In this document: one piece after another, positions 53,201 to 64,000 of the stretch
Layout: every line of letters starts with the position of its first letter
How positions within the stretch are numbered: the first letter of the stretch is position 1
The notes under the pieces: model-generated
What the model was told of the DNA's origin: nothing
Database searches by the model: none
Seen by the model: the letters and a program-made list of their open reading frames with translations, nothing else
Assembly (NCBI GenBank): GCA_932521035.1
Contig: OW051495.1
Location: 1,550,001-1,614,000, forward strand
Length of the DNA stretch: 64,000 nucleotides
Reading direction: 5' to 3'
Source: Oscheius dolichura
Lineage: Eukaryota; Nematoda; Chromadorea; Rhabditida; Rhabditidae
Position numbers and translations under genes: made by a program

Positions 53201-55562
53201 ACTTCGGTAGTAAAAGGGACAACTTCTGTCCATATCTGTTAATGGCAGTAACGTGTAGAATACCCAAACAAATGTAAAAAAACCGAAGAAAAACTTTTTT
53301 CCCTAAAAACCGAAGTGGTAATAATAAAAAAATACTACAAAATTATAGAAAAAATCGGCCGAAATGTCCGGCGGCGGAAGCGGGTTTGACCGAAGCTTCC
53401 GCCGGTCAAATTGTCCGCGATCATTTCGTCCAGCGGCCGAACTGAAATCGGTCGAAGCATCCGATGGCAGAATTAAAATTGGTCGAACTGGTCAAAGGAT
53501 GAAATGGGCCCGAGCCTAATTTTATTCACCGATCAATTGAAGGGATTATTGGGATTTAGACAGTACCACCCATACATGGGCAGTACGCCCGATTTTGGGC
53601 GCCCCCGAGCGTGCGCACTTTGCGCGTTACATAACGGAAAAATTACGTACCGCGCCCCTTTTCTGAGCTGTTTGTGATCATAACTCGATTCTGAACCGTT
53701 TTCAAAAAATAAAAAGTTAGCTTGTAGCCAAGATCAAGATGGTTTTGACAAACCAGGTTTCAGCTCAATAGCCCTTACATAAAACTCTCTGTGACATCAA
53801 ATGTTGACTTTTCGACGCTTTCTTGCTCATTTGCACTGCTACAGGATTTTCTCTCGAGTGAACGCTATCAACCTTAGGCTCATTCAAACCGTGTTGATCT
53901 CGGCTACAAGCTAGCTTTCAATTTTTGCATATGATCCAGAAATGGCCGAGTTAGGATCACAAACGTCTCAGAAAAGGAGCGGTGAGATCGAACAATAGAT
54001 GGCGGAGGGATTTTATTTGAGAAAATAAGGCGATGAGGGAACGGTAAGTGGCGAACACATTGCAATACAAAATTTTGATACAAAAAGACCAAATAAAGGC
54101 TATGTGAAATATGAGAAGAAAAAACCCGGGCGTTGAATATTATCGTGTGCGCATTCACCTTATTTTTAATTGCTAAAAACAACATCTGTCTGTTTGATTG
54201 ATTTCTGTCATAATATTCCGATGACTTATCAATTTTTCCTTCTTCCAAGCCTTTTCATACAATTCATGAAATCATTTCTTTTTTTGAAGCTACCATATTT
54301 TCCTCGCAAACGCAATAGACCCGTTGTATCTGTCTGTTTGACTGCCGTAATCTTATGGCCAAGGTAATCTTGATTGTTCCACAAACGCCGGTATCGGACT
54401 GTGTATATCTCCAATCGCATTTGTTGCACAAACTCGTACTTTAGTAATTTTGAAACACCTGCCATCCTATCATCAATATTCTCCTGATTGGGTTTGATAT
54501 AAAGGACGGGTAAAACTTTTCGCAATCATTTACAAAATTGACCGAATCTATGTTTCCCCGCCACTTTTTATAGAATCCACAAAATAGGAGACACTATATG
54601 GTGCTTTGGCAGAGCAGGGAGTTCATTTAAAGGGTCATTCATTCCCCAGAAAATTGGAAAGCTGCTAAAATAAGCCCATATTTTTGTAATTAGAATATTG
54701 TTAAAAAAAAATAGCATACGTTTTGTGTTCCATCAGCGGTTCTTTTAGACCCAGTTTTACAATAACTGCTCACTATATAATGGCTTCACTATGTAGTCAA
54801 CTCATTTGATAGTCCATTTCCCTGGAATCTTCGACGGATTCAAATTTGGCTCGTCTCCGCTATGGGACCTGGTTCGAAAGCTTCCTGGTCCCGTAGCGGA
54901 GAGGTGGTGAACAAGATGACTTATCAGTCGTACTCTTCGGTATCTTATTCATTCATTGGGTGAAACGTTTTTCAGCAGAATATTCAGAAAATTAATTTTT
55001 AGATTTCAATGACTGTATTTATCCCTGTTCTTCATTTTCCTTACAATTACTTGAATAAATATTTTACCTTATCGACTTGTACTCCTTCCTTTGCCGTCTG
55101 TTTCGTTACCAGTCGTTTTCCAATCATCTCCGGTACAGAATTCAGGGCTTCTTTCATACTGAAAACCCAAGTCTCCTCATTTTTCCTATTTCTTACTCCA
55201 TAGTGATAAAAACGCCGCCGAGTCCCTTCCGCCCGTTGATAAAATGCCCTTTCCCTCGTCCTCCAGCCAAAATTTGAGCCTTCACCACAAATTCAACATT
55301 CCCTGGAAATTTGTACTCATTTTTATTCGAAAAAATGGAGAACTCACCGAATTCTTTGAGCTTTTCAGCCGCCTCGTCTTTATTCGTGGCTACGACGAAT
55401 TTTTGGACGCTGCAACCGTGTCTAAAGGGGAAATTTGGAGGAAGAAAGGGAAGAAACTCACTTGGCTAGGAGTTCCTTACTCTGGTATTCTTGAAGGTTC
55501 AAAAACCGCTGCTGGATACGGGAAGGAACGTGCCGGAAGGGAAACACAAGCCGGGGTAACAT
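50266..55562 (-). CDS. SUCLG2: Succinyl-CoA ligase [GDP-forming] subunit beta, mitochondrial
   Basis: The TCA-cycle enzyme converts succinyl-CoA to succinate with GTP formation in the mitochondrial matrix, paired with an alpha subunit not present here. Exon 1 (55562-55462) encodes a basic presequence [20 protein letters not shown], then [13 protein letters not shown]. Next are [40 protein letters not shown] (ATP-grasp), [20 protein letters not shown] with [60 protein letters not shown] (ATP-grasp metal-binding region), [33 protein letters not shown], and finally [20 protein letters not shown] to the end [10 protein letters not shown]. The [15 protein letters not shown] segment resembles the GTP-specific more than the ATP-specific beta subunit. 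The gene looks intact. Its introns carry two foldback elements and a short hairpin. Confidence 0.93.
52653..53524. mobile_element. Foldback element with long inverted ends (ligase intron)
   Basis: The ends read AATTTTAGGCTCGGG and CCCGAGCCTAATTTT. The arms, about 165 bases each, are built from short CGGCCGAA, TTTCGGCC, GACCG and CCGCCGG-type modules that are mutually inverted (52660-52830 against 53355-53520). The 500-base centre is AT-rich with no transposase-like frame. It is in the intron between the ATP-grasp and [10 protein letters not shown] exons. Confidence 0.7.
53565..53990. mobile_element. Second foldback beside it, with a family-A-like end
   Basis: It begins CATACATGGGCAGTACGCCC, like family A, but then differs. 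Inner arms CCTTTTCTGAG.TGTTTGTGATC...AGCTTGTAGCC(A/G)AGATCAA (53655-53750) and their inverse (53900-53985) form a long hairpin. No coding frame. Confidence 0.6.
54854..54902. repeat. Short intronic hairpin
   Basis: TCTCCGCTATGGGACC and GGTCCCGTAGCGGAGA form a 16-bp stem with one mismatch and a 17-base loop in an intron of the succinyl-CoA ligase gene. It is too short for a normal microRNA precursor. Confidence 0.6.
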
Positions 55563-56556
55563 TCTGAAAGATATGGAATTTATTGAACCCGATTATTATA
55601 TATCAGAAACAGGAATACACAGAATAAGATGTCTATATTAAGCGGATAAAACAGAAAAAAAATAATGAATTCAACAAAAGGAGAGCCTACATTCGAGTAA
55701 GGTATGAAATTTGATAAAGATCAATGAAGAATTTTTTCTTTTTTTTTTTATTCTGGCGGTTCACCGATGTTTTTGGAAGATATGTGTTTACGTACCCCAT
55801 GTGAAATACTGAAAAACGGGAAGCTACAAAAGCAACTGATAGCTGAAGCAGCATTTGGAGAATACCGTAGTAATCAACATTATTTCCACCGAATTAGATA
55901 TACAGCTGGTGAAATTTGTATATTCGTCAAATAAAACAAATGAAAATAAACGCCAAACGAATAGCTTTCGTCAATTTTGGTGGAAAAATCGATATTCTCG
56001 CAATATAAGGGAAAGCGAGACGGTAATTGATACAGGAAGTGTCAAGACAATAGGGTCGCATCATTTCTCGATGGTATGAGATAAGTTGAAGAACTTTGTC
56101 CCAAAAACGATACAAAAGAGAAAGTGTATCTTCAAGCTTGGGGTCATTTTAAAAATTGGGTGAAATATCGTACACAGCCTCACACGACTATCTATAAGCT
56201 TTACTGATGAATATAACCAATCGCTAGTACTCAAAAAATAAGAGTTTCTATCATGAAAAGTCGTCTGAATAATAAGTATACTAAGGTAAATCTGTATATT
56301 AGCACAATGAAAGGAAGAATACGGGTAAATGCCGCAAATTTTTTTTTGGATATGTTTATTTTATAACGATTTGAATGGAATTATGCATTCTTTTGGAATA
56401 AGAGGAAAAAGCGGGACGAAACGTCTGTACTAATGGAACACTTGACTAAAAGTTACTATACGTGTTCGTCCAAGTAGTGAGTAATTTTCATACTTAGTCC
56501 ACAGCTCGCCGCGGCTGAACAACGCCCTCCGCCGCCGTCATTGTTCCGGGACCAGC

Positions 56557-56887
56557 GCAATTTTTGTTCTACAGCCCGAACAACTTTGTAGACGTTTAGT
56601 AGAGAGAACTGCACATTTATATAATTTTCTGTAAATTGCATTCGAAAGAGCATATTTTAATGACCGGGAAGTAATTTTTTGGGTCCATACAAATGTATCA
56701 CAAAAAAGATATACATTTTTCCTGTTTTTCTATATCAAAAGCTGAACAGATTTTTCCGAAAAAATTACTTCCCGATCAGCATTTTTTCTGCATCGAACAA
56801 GACCAAGGACTTCAACTATGTATGTCTGGATCAAGCTACTAAACGTCTACAACGGTGGTTACCGTAATCCGTAGAACAAAAACGCCG
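56557..56887. mobile_element. Foldback element, about 330 bases
   Basis: Outer arms GCG.TTTTTGTTCTAC...TTGTAGACGTTTAGTAG (56557-56603) and its inverse, CTACTAAACGTCTACAA...GTAGAACAAAAACGC (56836-56887). An inner inverted pair, GGGAAGTAATTTTTT and AAAAATTACTTCCCG, lies at about 56667 and 56762. No coding content. Confidence 0.65.
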
Positions 56888-57322
56888 TTTGTCCGCTGTT
56901 TACACTCGTTTTCATTCAAAATCTTTGAAAATTTCTTTCTCAAATCTGCGACATCCGATATTTTTCATTTTTGCTGCAATCAATTAGTCTCGTTATAGGG
57001 AGCATTTTAAGTTATCAACGGAAGAATATCGTGAGAAAAAGCTATTTTTGGGTCATTTCGGAACAAAATTCACTGATTTTTCATTACGCTTCAAATCTGC
57101 ATTATTTTATGTTTTTCTCTTTTGTTTTATAGTAATTTGGGGTCGATAAGACCGAATAAAACATCGAAAACACATGAAAATGTGTAGAAACGCATATATG
57201 AAAAACTAGCATGTGGTCGCTGCGGGACCATTTTAGCCATTTTAGACCTTTGAGGTGGCGACCTCAGCGAGCTGTGAGTCCAAAACAAAAAAAGTATTTA
57301 CTTCCCCTCTTTTATTGGGATC

Positions 57323-57560
57323 ATACATGGGCAAAACGCCCAATTCCGGGAGTATCGGGTGTTTGTGTCCGTATCTCGGGCATTTCTTGGTCGATTTCAA
57401 AAATTCAAAGACCTAGTTGGAGAGCACGTCAGGACGATTCTAATGAACCCTGTTACATCTCAGCCGCCCGACAAAAACATCGTTAGCCCCACAAACTTTA
57501 ACAGATGATATGTTACGTAACGCGGAGCGCTCAAAAACGGGCGTTTGCCTATGTATGATT
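57323..57560 (+). mobile_element. MITE family A, copy 5 (best ends)
   Basis: This copy keeps both termini: CATACATGGGCAAAACGCCC at the left and GGGCGTTTGCCTATGTATG at the right, an inverted pair. The core between them is the same CGGGTGTTTGTGTCCGTATC ... CCACAAACTTTAAC as in the other copies. It defines the family as a ~240-base terminal-inverted-repeat MITE. Confidence 0.8.
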
Positions 57561-58468
57561 GTGATTTCATTTCTTTGGAATGTGTGCTACAGGTGTTATC
57601 AAAATGAAGGCAGATAGCCAGTAAAAATGGGATTTTGCTCAATTTTTGGCATACTATATAGCAAACAGCACCTGTTCTCCTATAAAGGCGCAAGATTGAT
57701 GCGACTGAAGGAAATACGCCTTGCTCTTGAAAAGTGGGCCTATGCTACGAACCTTTGTAGTGAGCAAATTTGGAGACAAGAAATATTCAGAAAAGAACAG
57801 CTTCATAAGTCACTCGAAATTTTAAAAAAACATATTGATCGTCCACTTTCATCTGATTTTCAGCTCTTTTGATACCGACGGTTATTCCAATGAAAGCAGC
57901 AAGTATAAGAAACTTTATCAACTCGGAGGAACACAAAAAAACTTCTCTAACAGGTACAAAAGTAGCCATTTGTCAATATACAGTAACCTCAGACCTATAG
58001 GAAAGTGACTAACTGTTTATTCTCAATACGAATGCAATTAATATAAATACCGTAACATGAAGAAATCTCTCTTTTTTTTCATTTGTCGTCATGTATTCAA
58101 AAATACTAAAAATGGGAACGAAGGGACACAACAAAAATACAATCTGTTTCATTATAAAATTTGGCAGGGGGCGTATTTTGACTGTTTCTTTTCTTTTTCT
58201 AGAGCTTTGGGGCACAAATTGAGGAGGAAATAACTCAGGGGGATAAATGGCAATGAACTGTCCTTTTTTGATTCCAGGAGGAGGATAAAAACGGTGGAAA
58301 ATGAGCAAATAATTGACAAAGAATCGGGGAGAAAGGCTGCGTGGGGAGCCGTAATTATTAGGCGGACTGAGCGAAAAAGACCGACAGGGGGACAAAGATA
58401 GAATGGGGAGCCGTATATAAGAAAAGAAGAAGAAGAAGGATATAAATGAAGGGAGGGCAGTAGATTGA

Positions 58469-61400
58469 TCAGAGATTACGCATCTCGGCTACGGCGGCGA
58501 TTAGAGCAGCTCCTCGGGCACTTCCCTCGTCGGCCGGCACCAGCTCCCACTGAAAATTTATAGGAATATTTGGAGAAAAGTAGGATTTTCAATCGCCAAT
58601 ACTCACTGCAACAAGTAAGAGAATAATTATAACATTTAAGAGAGCGTTGAAACCCAAAGAAATTTTATCGTATAGAAGTTTGTGAGGCTACAGATTGTTT
58701 TGTTTTGTCGGGGCGGTTGAGATATGATTGGGTTCATTAGAATCGGCTTTTCGTGCTCTCCAACTAGGTCTTTGAATTTTTGAAATCGACCAAGAAATGG
58801 CCGAGATACTGACACAAACACCTGACACTCCCGGCTACGCCCACAAGAGGGCGCGCCCAAAATTGGGTGCTTTGCGAATGTATGGGAAAATTGGAAGAGA
58901 AATCGCAGGAACTTTTACATAACTAAACTAATCGGATCATCTTGAAAATAAACACTCAAACGATCATTTTATAATTTTTGTAAGCTACGGAAGACCTATT
59001 TCTCGTCAGTTTTATAGCGGCTACACTGCATTCAGCTTCTGGCTCCCCACACTAGAGAAATGTTTTTTGTGCTTCTTGAATCAAATCGCACAATTTTCGT
59101 TTCTTGGCGACCTCCTTTTCCCGTTAGCTCATTTAATTCTATACGCGGGGTTTTTACATCGCGTCGCCGCGCCAACTTTTCAGATTTTTTTCGTTTTTGT
59201 GTTGTGTTGTTTCATCTCAAACATTCTCCACAATTGTCTGCCTACTCTAAAATAACCGACCGAAACATTATGAGGCGCCAAATCCTTGAGTTTATCTCTC
59301 AATAGGCCATGATACGTCGGATGGAATTGGATCAGGGCTCCTCCGACCCCAATTTTGACTCGCGACTGTTGTAAATGCACCAGGAGAGCAGAAATAGCTA
59401 AAATTTGCCATTTTTAGAGAAATGTTGAGTGTCTAAATCTACCTGCGGCTACAATACTGGCACTACGGAGGGAGACGGCATGGCAGACTTCCCGGATGAT
59501 GAAATAGTCGGCCGAGCCGTGCATCGGTACTTCCAACTCGTCGCAGATTCGCCGACACGTCTTGTAACTGCCGTCTTCTTCTCTGAAAATTGGACCGGGT
59601 GATAATATTTCAGGCTGATTTTATAAAGAGAATAGAAGGGAAGATTCCGCCGAATCCTTGTTGAACAAATGTTTCAATTTCAGTTCAAATATTGTGGGAA
59701 CATGCTGAAAATAATGATGATGACACCAAATATTGAATATCTGGAACTTTTTGCGGCCATTATTATTTGAGGAAAGGGAGAAAGGATTGTTTGGTTTGGT
59801 GGACGGTGGGCAAAATAAAATAATGTTCTAATGGGAATTAAAAATGTTTTGCATCGTATTTCAACTCACTGTATTTATTTTTGGCCCTGTATTCCCAAAA
59901 AAGAATCGAAATGTTGTATTCCTTATAGCGGCGGCATTTATCAGGAGAACTGTACAAAGGTTTGAGATTTTATGTTTTTCTATATTTTGGCCACCTTATA
60001 TATCCTTCTATAGACTGTCACAGAATTACGACTGTATTCTTGCATCCCCAAGCTTTCTTCCCCTTTTCAACAATCCGCTACTGTTCCGAATTTTCTATTG
60101 CCATTTTTCCCTTGCTACCAAAACTGAATCATTCCACGAACATTATATAGCCAAAAGAAGGATATTATATCAAAAGTAAAACATATTGTGATTTTCGACA
60201 ATTTAAAAAACTTTGGGCTACGCGCTTTATTCAAAAAGGAAACAGTTCAAGGAGCAAACAGTCAATCATGGATCTTGAGAGATTGAACTTTCGCATTCAA
60301 CCATTCGCATAATAGCGTAAAGAATGAGGATTAGACTGAAATTTTGCCTATTTCGTGAGACGGACACCATCACTAAATGGAAAGTACTTTTACCCATAAG
60401 TAATGATATTGAAACGTCGAATTCACCCCAAAAGTTAGAATAGAAAATAAGTTAAAAAAGAAAAGACTCACGCCAATATTTCGCTGATGTATTTGGTGGG
60501 GAATGCGTCGCCTTCTTCGAGTCTCTCACACGGCTGACCGTCGAAGAGTTGCCTGTCCAGAACCAGCTGGGACAGGACTCTTCTCACCAATTCGCCGAGA
60601 TAATAGGCTCCCGTCAATTTATCCACCCTGAAAATATGGTTGACTCTGTTTCATCCGTTTGTTAAAATGATAAGTTTCATTTTTATGGCTGATTTACCTA
60701 AGCCCTCTATTTGTTGTAGTTGACCAATTTTCTATTAGTTTTTCTCTTGAAAAACACCAGAATTCTCGAAAAACTTTCAACAGTTTCCTTCTTTTTCCGT
60801 ATAAACCCCTTTTACACTCTGATTCACCCTAAAACCTAGAAGATGCGGCCGTTTCATAAAATTAGACTATTCGTTTTTTGTATTGTTATTGTAACGATGC
60901 CTTTAATTTTCCGCCATAAATTCGCGTTTGCCTTATTATTTTTATTCCAAGAAAGAAACTACAATTGCTTCGCCAATTTCATAAAAAAGCCTTATTCGTT
61001 CCGGTTTACGTTGCAACCATCTGCTTTTCCTTGTCCCTACCCTTGAAAATTACCCCTCAAAAAGTTAGAAAACCCTATTTGTTTCATCAAATCAATAAAA
61101 CGGATTCAATTATCCCGGTAACTATTTCGTTTTCATTGGGGGAGACATCCAATTGACGTCGGTTTTTCTTTCCAGCTCATTTTTCCCGTTTTTCCAAGAA
61201 ATCTTTCTGTTCCATCCATTTCATAAAAACAACTTCTCCCACTTCCCCATAGTTTCTTTATTTATCCGTTTCCATATAAAACTCACACTTGTCTTCCTTG
61301 ATGAACGGAAGCTGAGTCGATTTCCTTGTCAAATGTTGTTAGAATAGCGTCTAATTCACCCTAAAATATCGAATTTCCGGAAAAAAATAGGGAAAATCCC

Positions 61401-64000
61401 ACCTGAGACCCGAATTCTTCCCATTCGGTGACGATGACCATCGTCGGATGGGAATAATTAGCTGCCTGGGCGTTGAATTTCGTTATCCTCTCCGTTTTTT
61501 CGACGTAAGACGAATTACAACTAAAATCCTTCACTCTTTCCTTATAATAAATTCCAGGTGGATCAATTATTCTCATATCTTAGGCATACAGCTGGACGCG
61601 CCTGTTTTTGGGGGGAGCTCGCGTTACTTATCCTCTCTCAAAGTTTGCGGGGCTACAGATTGTTTAGTCGGGGCGGTTGAGATGTGACTGGGTTCATTAG
61701 AATCGCCTTTTCGTGCTCTCCAACTAGGTCTATGAATTTTTGAAATCGAACAAGAAATGACCGAGATACGGACACAAACACCCGACACTACCATCTACCT
61801 CCAAAAAGGGGCGCGCCCGAAATTGGTTTTGTATTTTTTTTTGCTTCTTCTTCGAACCACTCACCCATAGCCAATAACAACCCCGACAGTACATTCCGGT
61901 CCGTATTTATGTGCCGCTGCTGCTAGTTGTCCTACTGTATCGTTCATTACCACTTTTATTCGAGCTTTTGTTGACTAAAATTGGGGAAAATTGAAACTAA
62001 AAAATTGAGGAAAATACCATATTCATTTCCAGGGCATCTTCCAGCAGGGAGACAATGTCTTTTTGGATACAATCCTGGATGTCGAAACCCTTTGTCCACC
62101 AGAGAAGACGGGCTGATCGGATGGAGAGCAATTCGCAGGGGTAGGAGAAGACGAAACCTGGAATTTTGGCCATTGCATTGGGACAGAGGAAGCAGTAAAA
62201 CAAAAGAGCTGTTCCTCCTTTCTTCTATAATCTTCTTGAAATATCGAAACTGATTTATTATTTCTTCCCTTTTCAAATAGGTTAGGGGCAAATTTAAAAT
62301 GTTCTAAAGGTCGCATAAATGATTTCTGGAATTGGTGACAGTAGTTACTGTATTAGGTTGAGCAATAAGTCTTGTCAATGAGCTTGTAACTTTTGACTGA
62401 GACGATTATATGGGATCTACGAGCACTTTCTATGTTCAACGTCGAGTGGCCGATCTAACAAAAAAGACTAGAAAGAAAATTCCATGTGATTTCGCAATTT
62501 GCCGGGCATTTTGAAAAAAGTCAGTTGTATTGTCCTCGATGGTTCACTATGTTCCCGTCCACTTCCGGAAAAACTGAATACAACGTTCAATCGGGCTCAA
62601 AGGGCTGATCAAAAGCATATATAAAAAAAGGGAGTGTAAAAGTATGACGCCAAGCGGATCCGAACCCTCGACCGTCCTACTCTTGTTTTGCAGAAACCCA
62701 CTGCGCCATTGGGTAATTTTTAGAGCGTTTTTGGAAAACCAAAATTTTTTATGGAAAATAAAAAGTTGATATACAAAATGGTATTGCTGGAATAAAAAAA
62801 AATGTTCTAAAGTTCACTTATAAGATTCAGGTCCAATGGCGATCTAATCGAAAGCCAAACTGGTTTAATTTTCTTTATAATCAACACAAATGGGAAACGG
62901 AAACCGGCGGATTGGGCAAATCTGGAGAATGGAGATCGCTATTCAGTTTTTGTACACGATAGATTGAATTATTTCCGCCTGTTCGGCATTTCCCCCTCAA
63001 CGAAACAAAAATTAAAATGTTCTAAATATCCCATAAATGGCGTTTAATTGTCAAAAAACTTATTCTTGTCCCTCACATTGGTTCACCATTCCCTTTGAAT
63101 GATTTGAAAAAATAAGGTAAAAAACTACCGTACCTATGGCTATATTAGACTCCGAGAGACCAAATTCTTTTAGGAACTTCTGTAGACAGTTGACGATGAA
63201 GGTGAACAGCTGAAAAAAAGGGAAATATAGGATATAAAAAATCGAATTCTAGAACTGATCCTAGATTCAAAGACCAACGTTCTTCCTCGCCGCACTCGAA
63301 TAATTCGATCTTGCTTATTTTTTTATGTCTGTCTTGTTCAGAATTTTATGACGGACAAGCTCATATAGGTTATATTCCATAAGAACAAGAAATTCTCCAA
63401 AAATGTCCGCTAAAAATAGACGTTTGGCCACTATCAGTTTTCGGTGTCATTACAACATTCTTCATTGTAGGACTTTTCTATCTCCGGCAAAACAATAAAT
63501 TTCCCCTTAAATTACCTGTTCCCCGGTGCCTTTCATGACCATATTCGGTATGATGAAATTGGAAGTGCTGGCGCGGGGATCTGTTCCCTTTCCTGCCAGG
63601 ACCAGCAACATTATCCTCAAATTTTTACCGGACAGATCGATCGCCACATAGTTTCCGACTTCTAAAAGAGGTTTTCTAATAAAATAACGGCTAAAAAAGG
63701 TTACCTGTTCCATCTGGGAGATAGGGAACGAAGGAGGGCAACATGGGGATGGAGGAGGCGCCCACCTTGGCCAGTCCGGCCTCCATTTGAAGCCGAATCT
63801 CCCCGCTGATCGACTTCAACTTCTCGTCGTCGATTTTGAAGTCATCCAGGATCTGAAAAGCGGCCTTTTAAGAGGTATTAAAATTGAAGAGAAGTCTGTC
63901 TTGGACAGCATGAAGCCAGGAATTTTGAATGTTAAAAGACGACCATAAAACTGTCTTCAGCATTTGAGAACTGCTCAACGTCTGCTCATAAGATTCTTTG
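58469..64000 (-). CDS. Hexokinase, divergent (5' end beyond window)
   Basis: A hexokinase-family sugar kinase (glycolysis entry, cytosol). From the window edge inward: exon from about 63850 (ILDDFKIDDEKLKSISGEIR, LPSFVPYLPDGT); NYVAIDLSGKNLRIMLLVLA (63665-63515); LFTFIVNCLQKFLKEFGLSE (63210-63135); FVFSYPCELLSIRSARLLWW-TKGF with QKDIVSLLEDAL (62165-62020); KVVMNDTVGQLAAAAHKYG with the catalytic Asp of NDTVG, then CTVGVVIGYG (61975-61870); SSYVEKTERI, VIVTEWEEFGSQ (61555-61405); LTGAYYLGELVRRVLSQLVL (60630-60480); DELEVPMHGSADYFIIREVC (59585-59440); VKIGVGGALIQFHPTYHGLL (59390-59300); and ELVPADEGSARGAALIAAVA ending MRNL (58549-58469). Sugar-binding motifs are kept, but phosphate and adenosine loops differ from the family (SGKN for GGTN, GYG for GTG, GVGG for GVDG). 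Two MITE copies lie in introns. The first exon is outside the window. Confidence 0.88.
58677..58886 (-). mobile_element. MITE family A, copy 6 (hexokinase last intron)
   Basis: TGAGGCTACAGATTG, GGGTTCATTAGAATCG, CGTGCTCTCCAACTAGGTCT, TTGAATTTTTGAAATCGACC, GGCCGAGATACTGACACAAA and CACTCCCGGC, ending GGTGCTTTGCGAATGTATGG. It is inverse to copies 1 and 5. Confidence 0.75.
61597..61826 (-). mobile_element. MITE family A, copy 7 (hexokinase intron)
   Basis: CGCGCCTGTTTTTGGGGGGA, CTCTCAAAGTTTGCGGGGCT, GGGTTCATTAGAATCGCC, CGTGCTCTCCAACTAGGTCT, TGACCGAGATACGGACACAA and CACCCGACACTACC, ending GGGGCGCGCCCGAAATTGG. It lies between the GYG and SSYVEK exons. Confidence 0.75.
62353..62640 (+). mobile_element. 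Possible mariner-type remnant
   Basis: TA is followed by TTAGGTTGAGCAATAAGTCT, close to the usual TTAGGTTG..(C/A)ATAAGT start of mariner elements. No matching inverted end and no transposase motifs (D,D34D region) were found downstream. A weaker TTAGGTCGCGTCATAAGTAA occurs at 5134. The assignment rests on the terminal sequence alone. Confidence 0.35.
62646..62715 (-). repeat. tRNA-like element (SINE-type) copy 2
   Basis: On the minus strand: AATGGCGCAGTGGGTTTCTG (A-box region) and GGGTTCGGATCCGC (B-box region), matching the element at 5461 box for box. The stems are imperfect and there is no acceptor pairing. It lies in a hexokinase intron. Confidence 0.55.

Larger units (their letters stand above)
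55563..58468. other. Intergenic between ligase and hexokinase genes
   Basis: No gene was found in 2.9 kb. It contains a foldback (56557-56887), a family-A MITE (57323-57560), and AT-rich DNA. Short frames such as that at 57627-57872 have helical composition but no splice partners. Spacing is too large for a typical nematode operon. Confidence 0.5.

Noticed and set aside
54854..54902. Hairpin considered as a microRNA precursor.
   Set aside because: The stem is only 16 bp and flanks do not extend it; microRNA precursors need about 25-30 paired bases.
1..64000. CRISPR arrays, bacterial operons and ribosomal RNA genes.
   Set aside because: None present. Repeats are dispersed or inverted with no regular spacers, and all genes are intron-split.

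Overview
This is a nuclear chromosomal segment of a nematode or a close relative. Genes are split by many short introns (often 38-60 bases) that end in TTTTCAG or TTTAG. The gene families also fit a nematode: a worm-type seven-transmembrane chemoreceptor, secreted cystatins, a C-type lectin-like protein, and a receptor L-domain membrane protein. Small GTPase, hexokinase and succinyl-CoA ligase genes supply the housekeeping background. Introns and intergenic DNA are full of foldback elements and old local duplications.

Layout. 1-5.6 kb: no gene; diverged direct repeats, GA/CT tracts and a tRNA-like element. 5.6-12.0 kb (-): an SLC7/LAT-type amino-acid transporter. 13.5-15.2 kb (+): Arl8, a lysosomal small GTPase. 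15.5-34.3 kb: a turbulent accessory block. It holds four cystatin loci (one probably intact on each strand, one on the minus strand with a broken start exon, one internally deleted), four copies of one promoter module, a C-type lectin gene and a lectin-domain-less paralogue fragment, a cysteine-rich repeat gene hit by a Mutator-like MITE, a receptor L-domain/transmembrane/lysine-rich gene, and a pair of ~840-base inverted arms. 32.3-39.2 kb (+): an SLC46-like major facilitator, whose first intron contains the right inverted arm. 39.8-40.3 kb: a possible MATH-like gene end. 40.4-44.1 kb (-): a chemoreceptor. 44.5-49.4 kb: small secreted or membrane genes. 50.3-55.6 kb (-): the mitochondrial GTP-type succinyl-CoA ligase beta subunit. 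58.5 to beyond 64 kb (-): a hexokinase with unusual nucleotide-loop residues, cut by the window end.

Interpretation. Conserved single-copy genes (Arl8, the amino-acid transporter, SLC46-like, succinyl-CoA ligase) flank a fast-changing cluster of secreted and surface proteins. The cystatins keep the QxVxG protease-binding motif and share a TATA/CCAAT promoter, so they were probably duplicated together with their control region. Two of the four have since decayed. All exon structures here were read by eye from reading frames and splice signals; start exons of several genes are uncertain and are marked so.
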